A stretch of 11,934 nt of DNA from Chloroflexota bacterium. GTDB lineage: Bacteria > Chloroflexota > Dehalococcoidia > Bin125. The DNA lies in NCBI GenBank assembly GCA_026707335.1, contig JAPOXB010000073.1, forward strand, positions 1 through 11,934. Reading direction: 5' to 3'. Below are positions 5,974-11,934 of the stretch, one piece after another (position 1 is the stretch's first letter; each line of letters opens with the position of its first letter). The position numbers and the translations under genes are program-made. The notes beneath the pieces were generated by a model. The model was not told the DNA's origin. It made no database searches and saw nothing but the letters and a program-made list of their open reading frames with translations.

Positions 5974-7488
5974 ATGCCCATCGACCCGCCGACCGCCGCC
6001 CCCGACCGCCGGGGCGCGAAGATCCTCGCCACGCTGGGGCCCGCCTCGTCCTCGCCGGAGGTGATCGCGCGGCTCGTCGATGCGGGCCTCGACGCCGTGC
6101 GGCTCAACTTCTCCCACGGCGATCACGACACGCTCGCGGCCATCGTCGCGCGGGCGCGCGCGGCCCAGGCGGCGTCGGGCAGGCCGCTGGCCCTGCTGGG
6201 CGACCTGCAGGGCCCCAAGATCCGCATCGGCGTCCTGCCGGCGCCGATCATGCTGCACGCGGGCTGGGCCGTGCGCATCCGCCCGCAGGGGACGTCGGGC
6301 ACGGGCGCTCCCGGACCCGGCACGCCGATCGACGGCGTGCTTCCCCTTGAGACCGACTACGCGGGCCTGCCCCGCCACGTCCGACCCGGGCAGCGCATCT
6401 ACCTCAAGGACGGCCTGATCGACCTCGAAGTCACGCAAGTCGAGCCGGATGGCGCGGACGCCCACGTGGATGCCGTGGTGCGCAACGGCGGCATGCTCAC
6501 CAGCCGGGCCGGGATGAACATCCCGGGTGTGCGCCTCGACCTGCCGGCGCTCAGCGACAAGGACCTCGCCGACCTGCGCTTCGCCGTCGAGCAGGGGCTC
6601 GACTACCTGGCGCTCTCCTTCGTGCACGACGCCGCCGACCTGCGCGCCGCGCGCGCGGCGCTCGACGCGCTCGGCTCCGACATGCACGTGATCGCCAAGA
6701 TCGAGACGGCCTTCGCGCTGGAGCGGCTGCCCGAGATCATGCAGGCCGCCGACGGCGTCATGGTGGCCCGCGGCGATCTGGGCGTCGAGATCGGCGCGGA
6801 GAACGTTCCCATCTGGCAGCGCCGCATCATCGACGCCGCTGCGGAGGCGCTGGCGCCCTGCATCGTCGCGACGCAGATGCTGGAGAGCATGGTCTCCAAC
6901 GCGCGCCCCACGCGCGCCGAGGCCAGCGACGTGGCGAACGCCGTCTGGGACGGCGCCGACGCCGTCATGCTCTCGGCCGAGACGGCCGTCGGCGACTACC
7001 CGGTGCAGGCCGTCGCGATGATGCACCGGATCATCCGCCGCGCGGAGGAGGGCGGCGACGCGCAGCGCCTCGCCCGCGCCGGCGGCGACTGGTCGCGCGA
7101 CGCCTCGCGCAGCGTGAGCTGGGCCGTGCGCGCCGTCGTGGAGCAGAACGCGGACGTGCGCGCGGTCATCGCCTTCACGATCAGCGGCTACACGGGGCGG
7201 CTGATCGCCCAAGACCGCATGCGCGTGCCGGTGATCGTGCTGGCCCCCGATCGCGCCGTCGAGCAGCGCGCGGCGCTGCTCTGGGGGGTGCGGCCGGTGC
7301 ACTGCCCGCCGCCCGCCGACCTCGACGCCATGCTGCGCACGGTCGACGAGATCGCGCGGGCGGAACTGGGCTGCGAAGATGGGGCGCAGGTCGTGGTCGT
7401 CGGCGGCGTGCCGCTCAACATGGGCAAGCCGACCAACTTCCTCATGCTCCACGCCGTGGGCGAGGAGCGCCACGACCCCGGCGCCTGA
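5974..7488 (+). CDS. pyk: Pyruvate kinase
   Basis: A cytoplasmic glycolytic enzyme of 504 residues that transfers phosphate from phosphoenolpyruvate to ADP. The A domain barrel shows KILATLGPASSSPE (16-29), RLNFSHG (43-49), DLQGPKIRIG (77-86), the catalytic Lys242 in AKIE, GDLGVE (267-272) with metal ligands, and Thr300 in ATQMLESM. The B domain lid spans roughly 87-185 and seems slightly longer than usual; the C domain follows from about 365. Leu78, Gln79, Lys82 and Ile85 replace the Thr, Lys, Glu and Thr of potassium-dependent enzymes, the pattern described for potassium-independent pyruvate kinases. ATG at 5974 has no strong ribosome site, only ACGAG nearby; no better start was seen. The glutaredoxin-like gene starts 22 bases after its stop, so the two are probably cotranscribed. 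An allosteric site cannot be judged from sequence alone. Confidence 0.96.
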   Translation: MPIDPPTAAPDRRGAKILATLGPASSSPEVIARLVDAGLDAVRLNFSHGDHDTLAAIVARARAAQAASGRPLALLGDLQGPKIRIGVLPAPIMLHAGWAVRIRPQGTSGTGAPGPGTPIDGVLPLETDYAGLPRHVRPGQRIYLKDGLIDLEVTQVEPDGADAHVDAVVRNGGMLTSRAGMNIPGVRLDLPALSDKDLADLRFAVEQGLDYLALSFVHDAADLRAARAALDALGSDMHVIAKIETAFALERLPEIMQAADGVMVARGDLGVEIGAENVPIWQRRIIDAAAEALAPCIVATQMLESMVSNARPTRAEASDVANAVWDGADAVMLSAETAVGDYPVQAVAMMHRIIRRAEEGGDAQRLARAGGDWSRDASRSVSWAVRAVVEQNADVRAVIAFTISGYTGRLIAQDRMRVPVIVLAPDRAVEQRAALLWGVRPVHCPPPADLDAMLRTVDEIARAELGCEDGAQVVVVGGVPLNMGKPTNFLMLHAVGEERHDPGA

Positions 7489-7510
7489 CGCGCCGGGACG
7501 GAGCGGACGC

Positions 7511-7771
7511 ATGACCGCGGAAGCAAGCGGCGAGCGGGATGTCCTGGTCTACATGACCTCCTGGTGCGGGGACTGCCGCCGGACCCTGCGCTGGCTCGAC
7601 CAGGCCGGCGTGGCGTACCGCAAGGTCGACATCGACCGGAACGCGGCCGCTGCGCGGCGGGTGATGGAGTTGAACCGGGGCAACCGCTCCGTCCCCACGA
7701 TCCTGGTCGACGGGGAGCACCGGCTGACCGAGCCGTCGGCAGACGAGTTAGCCGCGCTGTTCGGGGCGTAG
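7511..7771 (+). CDS. Glutaredoxin/mycoredoxin-like thiol oxidoreductase
   Basis: An 86-residue thioredoxin-fold protein, expected in the cytosol, that reduces disulfides or mixed disulfides with a low-molecular-weight thiol or a thioredoxin-reductase-type partner. The redox motif is Cys19-Gly-Asp-Cys22 in YMTSWCGDCRR, and the cis-proline motif SVPTI follows the family helix. The sequence between them (VAYRKVDIDRN) is the usual second strand. The Cys-Gly-Asp-Cys centre differs from CPYC of classical glutaredoxins and is nearer to mycoredoxin-like proteins of high-GC bacteria, which lack glutathione; this is inference. ATG at 7511 has GGAG seven bases upstream, and the gene begins 22 bases after pyk. 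It converges on tupC with a 16-base gap. Confidence 0.88.
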   Translation: MTAEASGERDVLVYMTSWCGDCRRTLRWLDQAGVAYRKVDIDRNAAAARRVMELNRGNRSVPTILVDGEHRLTEPSADELAALFGA

Positions 7772-7787
7772 GCCGCGCCTGCCGGCG

Positions 7788-8954
7788 TCAGCCGGACGCG
7801 CCCTGGTGGGGGATGGCGTGGGCCGCGCTGGCCTTGAAGCTGGCGACGAGCGCACTGCCCACCTCCAACTCCAGCGCCTCGAGCGACGGCCGCGTCAGCG
7901 TCGCGACCATGACGCCCTCGTCGGCCAGCGCGAGGCGCAGGCGCACCAGCGCCCCGGCCGGCTCGATCGCGGCGACGCGGCCGGGCAGGCGGTTGCGGGC
8001 GCTCGTGGGCGGGCCGTCGTGATCGGGCAGATCGAGCGTGATCTGCTCCGGGCGCACGCAGACCAGCGCCGCCGGGGCCGCCGCGCCGTCGATCACCACG
8101 TCGACGTCGCCGCCGGGCACGGCGTACGTCGCGACGCCCTGCGCCTGCCCCCGCAGCGCCCCGGGCCAGACGTTCTCGACGCCGACGAAGGCCGCCACCT
8201 CCGGATCGGCCGGGGCGGAGAAGACGGTCTCCGGCGGCCCCGACTGCCGCAGCGTCCCCCCGATCAACAGCGCGACGTGGTCGGCCAGCCGCAGCGCCTC
8301 CTCGCGGTCGTGGGTGACGAGCACCGTCGTGACGCCGGTCTCGCGCACGATCGCGGCGAAGTCGTCGATCAGGGTTGTGCGGGTCGGCGCGTCGAGCGCC
8401 GAGAACGGCTCGTCGAGCAGCAGCAGCGACGGCTCCAGCGCGAAGGCCCGGGCGAGACTGACGCGCTGCGCCTCGCCGCCCGACAGCTCGCGCGCGTGCC
8501 GATCCGCCAGCCCGTCGACGCCGAGCCGCTGCAGCCAGCGCATCGCCCGGTCGCGGCGCTCCCCGCGCGGAACCTTGTGCAGGCCCAGCGCCGTCTCGAC
8601 GTTGCGCCGCACCGACATGCTGAGCAGCAGCGCCTCCTGGAACACGGACGCCGTGCGGCGGCGCGTGCCCAGGGGGTCGTCCCTCATGGGGGCCCCGTCC
8701 AGGGTGAGGACGCCCCGCCGGGGCTTGATCAGCAGCTGCAGCGCCGCCAGGAGCGTGCTCTTGCCCGACCCGTTGGGCCCGATGACGGCCGTCACCTGCC
8801 CGCGCGGCGCCGCGAACGCCGGCAGCCGGAGCACGACGCGGCCGCCGCGTTCCACTTCGAGGTCGCGCACCTCGACGGCGGCGCGAGCGCGCCCGTCGCC
8901 ACGCAGGGAACCCCGCGCGGCCGGGTCAGGCGGGGCGGCGTTGTTGCTGGACAC
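7788..8954 (-). CDS. tupC: Tungstate ABC transporter, ATP-binding protein
   Basis: The ATPase of an oxyanion importer, 388 residues, on the cytoplasmic face. It has Walker A GPNGSGKST (59-67), Q-loop Gln106, signature LSGGE (157-161), Walker B LLLLDEP (177-183), D-loop SALD and switch His215. After about 230 comes an extension ending in a TOBE/Mop-like domain (about 295-380, with ARNRLPGRV and LVASFKASA), the part that binds molybdate or tungstate in ModC/WtpC-type proteins and can inhibit transport when the oxyanion is plentiful. The start is GTG at 8954, overlapping tupB by 29 bases, which suggests translational coupling; a shorter start near residue 27 or 29 is possible because the first 25 residues are low complexity. 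It is last in the tupA-tupB-tupC order. Tungstate, rather than molybdate, is inferred from the binding protein. Confidence 0.9.
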   Translation of the reverse strand: MSSNNAAPPDPAARGSLRGDGRARAAVEVRDLEVERGGRVVLRLPAFAAPRGQVTAVIGPNGSGKSTLLAALQLLIKPRRGVLTLDGAPMRDDPLGTRRRTASVFQEALLLSMSVRRNVETALGLHKVPRGERRDRAMRWLQRLGVDGLADRHARELSGGEAQRVSLARAFALEPSLLLLDEPFSALDAPTRTTLIDDFAAIVRETGVTTVLVTHDREEALRLADHVALLIGGTLRQSGPPETVFSAPADPEVAAFVGVENVWPGALRGQAQGVATYAVPGGDVDVVIDGAAAPAALVCVRPEQITLDLPDHDGPPTSARNRLPGRVAAIEPAGALVRLRLALADEGVMVATLTRPSLEALELEVGSALVASFKASAAHAIPHQGASG

Positions 8955-9624
8955 CGGTGAAGATTAGGTTGACCACGTAGGCCAGCACGAGCAGCACGAC
9001 GCCCAGGGCGATGGCCACCTCGAAGTTGCCGCGGCTCGTCTCCAGCGCCGTCGCCGTCGTCAGGACGCGCGTCTCGCCGGCGATGTTGCCGCCCACCATC
9101 AGCGCCGCGCCCACCTCGGAGATGACCGCGCCGAAGCCCGCCATCAGCGCCGCCAGCAGGCCCAGGCGCGCCTCCCGCACGATCAGCCAGAGGAACTGCG
9201 GACGGCTCGCCCCCAGGGAGACGATCTGGTCGAGCAGGCGCGGGTTGATCTGCTGGACCGAGGCCATCGAGAAGCCGATCACCAGGGGCACGGCGATCAG
9301 GAACTGCGCCAGCACCATCGCCGAGGGGGTGTAGATCAGCTCCAGCGCCCCCAGCGGGCCGCTGCGCCACAGGATCAGCGCCACGACGAGCCCCACCACG
9401 ACGGGCGGCATGCCCATACCGGTGTTGACCAGCGCCACGACCGGGCGCCGGCCCGGGAACGACTTCAGCGCCAGCGCCGCGCCGATGGGAACGCCCACCA
9501 GCAGGGAGACGGTCGTGGCGACGATCGAGATGCCCAGCGTCCGCAGGGTGATCTCGATGATCTCCGGGTCGCCGCTGAGCCACAGCTTGACGGCCTCGCG
9601 CAGGCCGTCCCACAAGAACTCCAT
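8926..9624 (-). CDS. tupB: Tungstate ABC transporter, permease
   Basis: The membrane subunit of the importer, 232 residues, of the TupB kind, where one gene gives a homodimer. Hydrophobic segments lie at about 24-53, 60-88, 100-122, 155-180 and 200-226. The cytoplasmic coupling loop that contacts the ATPase is IVSLGASRPQFLWLIVREAR, the EAA-like motif, and the following EVGAALMVGGNIAGETRVLTTA is highly typical of the tungstate/molybdate-type permeases. ATG at 9624 has GGAGG seven bases upstream. Its 3' end overlaps tupC, and tupA lies 52 bases upstream. Confidence 0.93.
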   Translation of the reverse strand: MEFLWDGLREAVKLWLSGDPEIIEITLRTLGISIVATTVSLLVGVPIGAALALKSFPGRRPVVALVNTGMGMPPVVVGLVVALILWRSGPLGALELIYTPSAMVLAQFLIAVPLVIGFSMASVQQINPRLLDQIVSLGASRPQFLWLIVREARLGLLAALMAGFGAVISEVGAALMVGGNIAGETRVLTTATALETSRGNFEVAIALGVVLLVLAYVVNLIFTGVQQQRRPA

Positions 9625-9648
9625 GCAGCCGCCTCCGTTCTACGATGC

Positions 9649-9668
9649 CCCGGCCTCGGCAGGCCCGG
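9649..9668 (-). promoter_or_regulatory. Hairpin between tupA and tupB
   Basis: GGCCT (9652-9656) and AGGCC (9661-9665) pair around a 4-base loop, with CC/GG pairing beyond one mismatch. Within the tupA-tupB gap it could protect the tupA message 3' end and help produce more binding protein than permease, a common design in ABC importers. The stem is short, so this is tentative. Confidence 0.3.
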
Positions 9669-9676
9669 CCGGCCGC

Positions 9677-10588
9677 CTATCGGCTGGCCGCGAACTCCGC
9701 CGTCACCTCCGCCTCGCTGTTGCCGGCGGCGGGGATGAACAGCGGTCGCCCGAACTCCTCGGCGCGGAACGCGGCGATGCGCGCCTGCACGTCGTCGCGT
9801 GTGATGAAGCGTAGCCACGCGATGGCGGCGTCGGCGTGGATGTCGCCCTTGTCGGGGTTGACCCGCATCACGCTGTAGAGGTTGATCAGCAGCGGGTCGC
9901 GCTCCACGAGCGGGGCGAGGTCGAGGTCGCCGCGCAGGGCGAGGAAGGTCGCCCGGTCGGTGAGCACGTAAGCCCGGCGCTGACTCGCGACCTGCAGGCT
10001 GGCGCCCATCCCCTGGCCGCTCTCCAGGTACCACTCGCCGGTCGGTTGCAGGCCGGCCTCGACCCAGAGCGCCTGCTCGCGCTTGTGCGTGCCGGAGTCG
10101 TCGCCGCGGGAGAGGAAGCGCGCCCTTCCCTCCGCCCCGGCCTGCGAGAGCCGGGTCAGCGCGGCCGCCACGTCGTCCATGCCGGCCAGCCCGGCCGGGT
10201 CGTCGGGCGGGCCCGCGATGAGGAAGTCGTTGTAGGCCACCAACCGCCGATCGACCACGTCTCCCTGCTCGACGAGCACCTGTTCCGCCGACGGCGCATG
10301 CACGAACAGCGCGTCGGCGTTGCCAAGTTCCGCCATGCGTAGCGCCGCGCCCGTGCCCACGGCGATGACCTTCACGTTGATTCCGCTCTCCCGTTCGAAG
10401 ACGGGCACGAGTTCGTCGAGCAGGCCGCTGTCGTTGACGCTGGTCGTCGTCGCGAGCAGGAAGTCGTCGGATCCGCCGCAGGTCGCGGCCGCACCCGCCA
10501 ACCCGAAGCCCACGGCGATCGCGGCGGCGACCCCGATCGCGCGCGTGGCGCCCCGCCGGCTGATGCGTCGATATGCTGGGCTCGGCAT
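9677..10588 (-). CDS. tupA: Tungstate ABC transporter, substrate-binding protein
   Basis: A 303-residue extracytoplasmic protein that captures tungstate and delivers it to TupB. After a basic N-terminus and a hydrophobic stretch (17-35) lies Cys37 in AAATCGG, a plausible but imperfect lipobox, since Thr at -1 is unusual; it may be a lipoprotein or a plain Sec substrate. The mature domain begins with FLLATTTSVNDSGLL (43-57), the diagnostic TupA oxyanion-binding motif, and has SRGDDSGTHKRE (160-171), the second conserved pocket segment. Length is slightly above the family norm owing to the leader. The start is uncertain: ATG at 10588 has GGCGGG four bases upstream and gives the cleanest signal peptide; ATG at 10600 adds four residues; an earlier TTG at 10627 has no ribosome site. 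First gene of the operon, divergent from the flavoprotein gene. Tungstate preference over molybdate is a family inference. Confidence 0.92.
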   Translation of the reverse strand: MPSPAYRRISRRGATRAIGVAAAIAVGFGLAGAAATCGGSDDFLLATTTSVNDSGLLDELVPVFERESGINVKVIAVGTGAALRMAELGNADALFVHAPSAEQVLVEQGDVVDRRLVAYNDFLIAGPPDDPAGLAGMDDVAAALTRLSQAGAEGRARFLSRGDDSGTHKREQALWVEAGLQPTGEWYLESGQGMGASLQVASQRRAYVLTDRATFLALRGDLDLAPLVERDPLLINLYSVMRVNPDKGDIHADAAIAWLRFITRDDVQARIAAFRAEEFGRPLFIPAAGNSEAEVTAEFAASR

Positions 10589-10712
10589 AGCGCCCGCCAT
10601 GCTCGCACGGACATGCCGGCCGGGCAAGCGGACGCGGCGCAGTCCAGGCCGTCGAGCACGCCGCCGGCGGCCCGACGATGGCCGGGGCGAGCACGGGCCC
10701 CGCCGCCGCCGC

Positions 10713-10718
10713 TAGGCT
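10713..10718 (+). promoter_or_regulatory. TAGGCT -10 box, probable leaderless promoter
   Basis: TAGGCT is followed by six bases and the ATG at 10725, so the transcript would start at about the first base of the gene. No Shine-Dalgarno sequence is visible between 10700 and 10724. Same hexamer and spacing as before the unrelated gene ending at 5887. Confidence 0.5.
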
Positions 10719-10724
10719 CGACGC

Positions 10725-11897
10725 ATGCAGCACGCCGCGCAGCGCTGGGACGCGATCGTCGTGGGCGGTGGGCCCGCGGGCAGCAGCGCCGCGCGGCGGC
10801 TGGCGTCGGGCGGCGCCCGCACGCTGCTGCTCGAGAAGCAGCGGCACCCGCGCTACAAGCCGTGCGGGGGCGGCCTGCCCCTGCACGCCCTGACCGAGAT
10901 CGACACCCCCATCGACGACCTTTTCGAGGGCCAGGTCGACACGCTGGAGATCAGCCATCCCAGCGGGCGTCGCTTCCGCAAGTCGCACGGCGGGCCCTTC
11001 GCGAGTCTGGTCATGCGCGACCGCCTCGACGCGCGCCTGCTCGACGCCGCCCGCGACGCCGGGGCGCAGGTCCACGAGGGCGAGCCGCTGCGGCGCCTCT
11101 CGGCCACCGGCGCGCCGGGACGGGCAATCGCCGAGACGGCGCTGGGGCGTTACGAGGCACCGCTGCTGATCGGCGCGGACGGCGCGACGGGCCCCACGGC
11201 GCGCGCGGCGGGGCTCGACGACGCGGTGCCGCGCAGCGCGGCCTGGGAGTTGGAGATCGAGGCCCCGCCGGCCGCGCTCGATCACTGGGCCGGCGTCGCC
11301 AACATCGATGTCGCCTACCGGCCCTGGGGCTACGGCTGGGTCTTCCCCAAGCAGGGGCGGCTCTCGGTGGGGATCGTGCTGCCGCCGGGGCACGGCCGCC
11401 GCATCCGCGCCCTGACCGACGCCTACGCCGCGCGGCTGGGACTGCGCGGCGCGCCGGTGCACATCGCGCGGGGGCACCCCGTCCGCTATCGGCGGGGGAC
11501 GCGCCGGCCCGTTGCGCGCGGGCCGCTGCTGCTCGCGGGCGACGCCGCCGGCCTGGCGGACGAATTCACCGCCGAGGGCATCCACTACGCCCTGCGCTCG
11601 GGCCGGCTGGCCGCCGAGGCGGCGCTCGACGGCCTCGGCCGGGACGGCGCGACGGCCGACGCCGCCGCTCGCTACCTCGCCGCCGTGAACCGCGAGATCC
11701 AACCGGAACTCGACGCCGCCCGCGCCATCTCGCGCATGTACTACTGGTGCGTGAGCACCTGGGCGGCCCTCGCGCTGCGCGTCAGCGAGTGGGTCGACTA
11801 CCTGTGGCGCGCCTTCTTCCGCGTCATGCGCGGCGAATCGACCTACGCGCGGGAGTTGTCGCGCGCCGGGCTGGGCCTAACGCGGAGGCTGCTCTGA
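10725..11897 (+). CDS. Geranylgeranyl-reductase-family FAD oxidoreductase
   Basis: A 390-residue flavoprotein of the geranylgeranyl reductase / digeranylgeranylglycerophospholipid reductase family, which reduces isoprenoid double bonds in chlorophyll side chains, archaeal lipids or menaquinone tails; the substrate here is unknown. The Rossmann motif is VVGGGPAGSSAA (12-23), with Glu37 for the FAD ribose, and KPCGGGL (45-51) is the conserved cysteine motif of the family. Later come GADGATG, WGYGWVFPKQGRLSVG, the YxWxFPK-type block, and LLAGDAAGLADEFTAEGI with Asp273, the second FAD motif, where the usual Gly-Glu-Gly-Ile reads Ala-Glu-Gly-Ile. The C-terminus holds a Trp- and aromatic-rich amphipathic stretch (about 340-370) that may touch the membrane. 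Start ATG at 10725 sits six bases after TAGGCT. The next gene's ATG overlaps its stop, so the two form an operon. Confidence 0.9.
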   Translation: MQHAAQRWDAIVVGGGPAGSSAARRLASGGARTLLLEKQRHPRYKPCGGGLPLHALTEIDTPIDDLFEGQVDTLEISHPSGRRFRKSHGGPFASLVMRDRLDARLLDAARDAGAQVHEGEPLRRLSATGAPGRAIAETALGRYEAPLLIGADGATGPTARAAGLDDAVPRSAAWELEIEAPPAALDHWAGVANIDVAYRPWGYGWVFPKQGRLSVGIVLPPGHGRRIRALTDAYAARLGLRGAPVHIARGHPVRYRRGTRRPVARGPLLLAGDAAGLADEFTAEGIHYALRSGRLAAEAALDGLGRDGATADAAARYLAAVNREIQPELDAARAISRMYYWCVSTWAALALRVSEWVDYLWRAFFRVMRGESTYARELSRAGLGLTRRLL

Positions 11898-11934
11898 TGG
11901 CCCCGCCGCGTCCGATGCTCAGCGCCGGCGAGGT
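11897..11934 (+). CDS. Start of the next gene, cut by the window end
   Basis: ATG at 11897 overlaps the preceding TGA as TGATG, and GGAGG (11884-11888) lies eight bases upstream, an ideal ribosome site. Only twelve codons are visible (MAPPRPMLSAGE), too few to identify a product. The overlap means translation is coupled to the flavoprotein gene. Confidence 0.65.
   Translation, partial: MAPPRPMLSAGE

Noticed and set aside
3585..6107. 840-codon open frame on the minus strand
   Set aside because: It lies opposite groEL and the start of pyk. Its translation is low complexity (Asp, Val, Arg, His), typical of the antisense of a GC-rich gene, and shows no domain.
5461..7512. 683-codon open frame on the minus strand
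   Set aside because: Antisense of pyruvate kinase plus part of the unknown minus-strand gene in another frame; no recognisable motif.
10589..10724. Molybdenum/tungsten cofactor riboswitch or ModE operator before tupA
   Set aside because: The 136-base divergent gap is too short for a full riboswitch plus promoters, and I found no convincing ModE-like palindrome.
9465..11702. 745-codon open frame on the minus strand
   Set aside because: Covers the antisense of the flavoprotein gene and an alternate frame of tupA and tupB, which have clear families in the other frame.

Overview
The window is a dense, very GC-rich bacterial stretch (my rough impression is near 70 % G+C) carrying twelve complete or near-complete protein genes plus the first codons of a thirteenth. 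No gap is longer than about 180 bases, and I see no rRNA, tRNA, CRISPR array, insertion sequence or prophage gene. The gene set is chromosomal housekeeping and stress physiology: a perfect CIRCE/HrcA operator before groEL, a nickel superoxide dismutase with its own maturation peptidase, and a Tup-type tungstate importer. My best guess is Chloroflexota (Dehalococcoidia/Thermomicrobia-like) or a neighbouring high-GC lineage such as Actinomycetota. This is inference from gene content and base composition; no marker here settles it.

Layout. Bases 1-2365 (+): an SCP2-type thiolase, thiamine diphosphokinase, and a small FmdB-type zinc-ribbon protein with a striking Met-rich then His-rich tail. Bases 2474-3476: divergent sodN (-) and sodX (+), a nickel SOD precursor and the S26-type peptidase expected to remove its leader. 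Bases 3477-5338: CIRCE operator, a solo groEL with no groES beside it, and two hairpins. Bases 5369-7771: an unrecognised 172-residue protein (-) divergent from pyruvate kinase (+), which is followed 22 bases later by a glutaredoxin-like protein. Bases 7788-10588 (-): tupC, tupB and tupA, transcribed in the order tupA-tupB-tupC. Bases 10725-11934 (+): a geranylgeranyl-reductase-family flavoprotein whose stop codon overlaps the start of the next gene.

How the parts may work together. SodN needs Ni and proteolysis to expose the His1/Cys2/Cys6 hook; SodX sits divergently 115 bases away, and the leader ends Ala-His-Ala just before the hook, matching the Ala-X-Ala preference of signal peptidases. 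The Met/His-rich FmdB protein converges on sodN and could be a metal buffer for it, but that is only a hypothesis. The tungstate importer implies tungsten- or molybdenum-cofactor enzymes elsewhere in the genome. Pyruvate kinase carries the Leu/Gln/Lys/Ile pattern of potassium-independent enzymes.

At the DNA level, intergenic hairpins follow several genes but none has a clear U-tract, and two unrelated genes share TAGGCT exactly six bases before ATG, which suggests leaderless transcripts. I found no wholly new multi-gene system; the most promising leads are the FmdB metal-tail protein beside the NiSOD pair, the leaderless promoters, and the unknown 172-residue protein.
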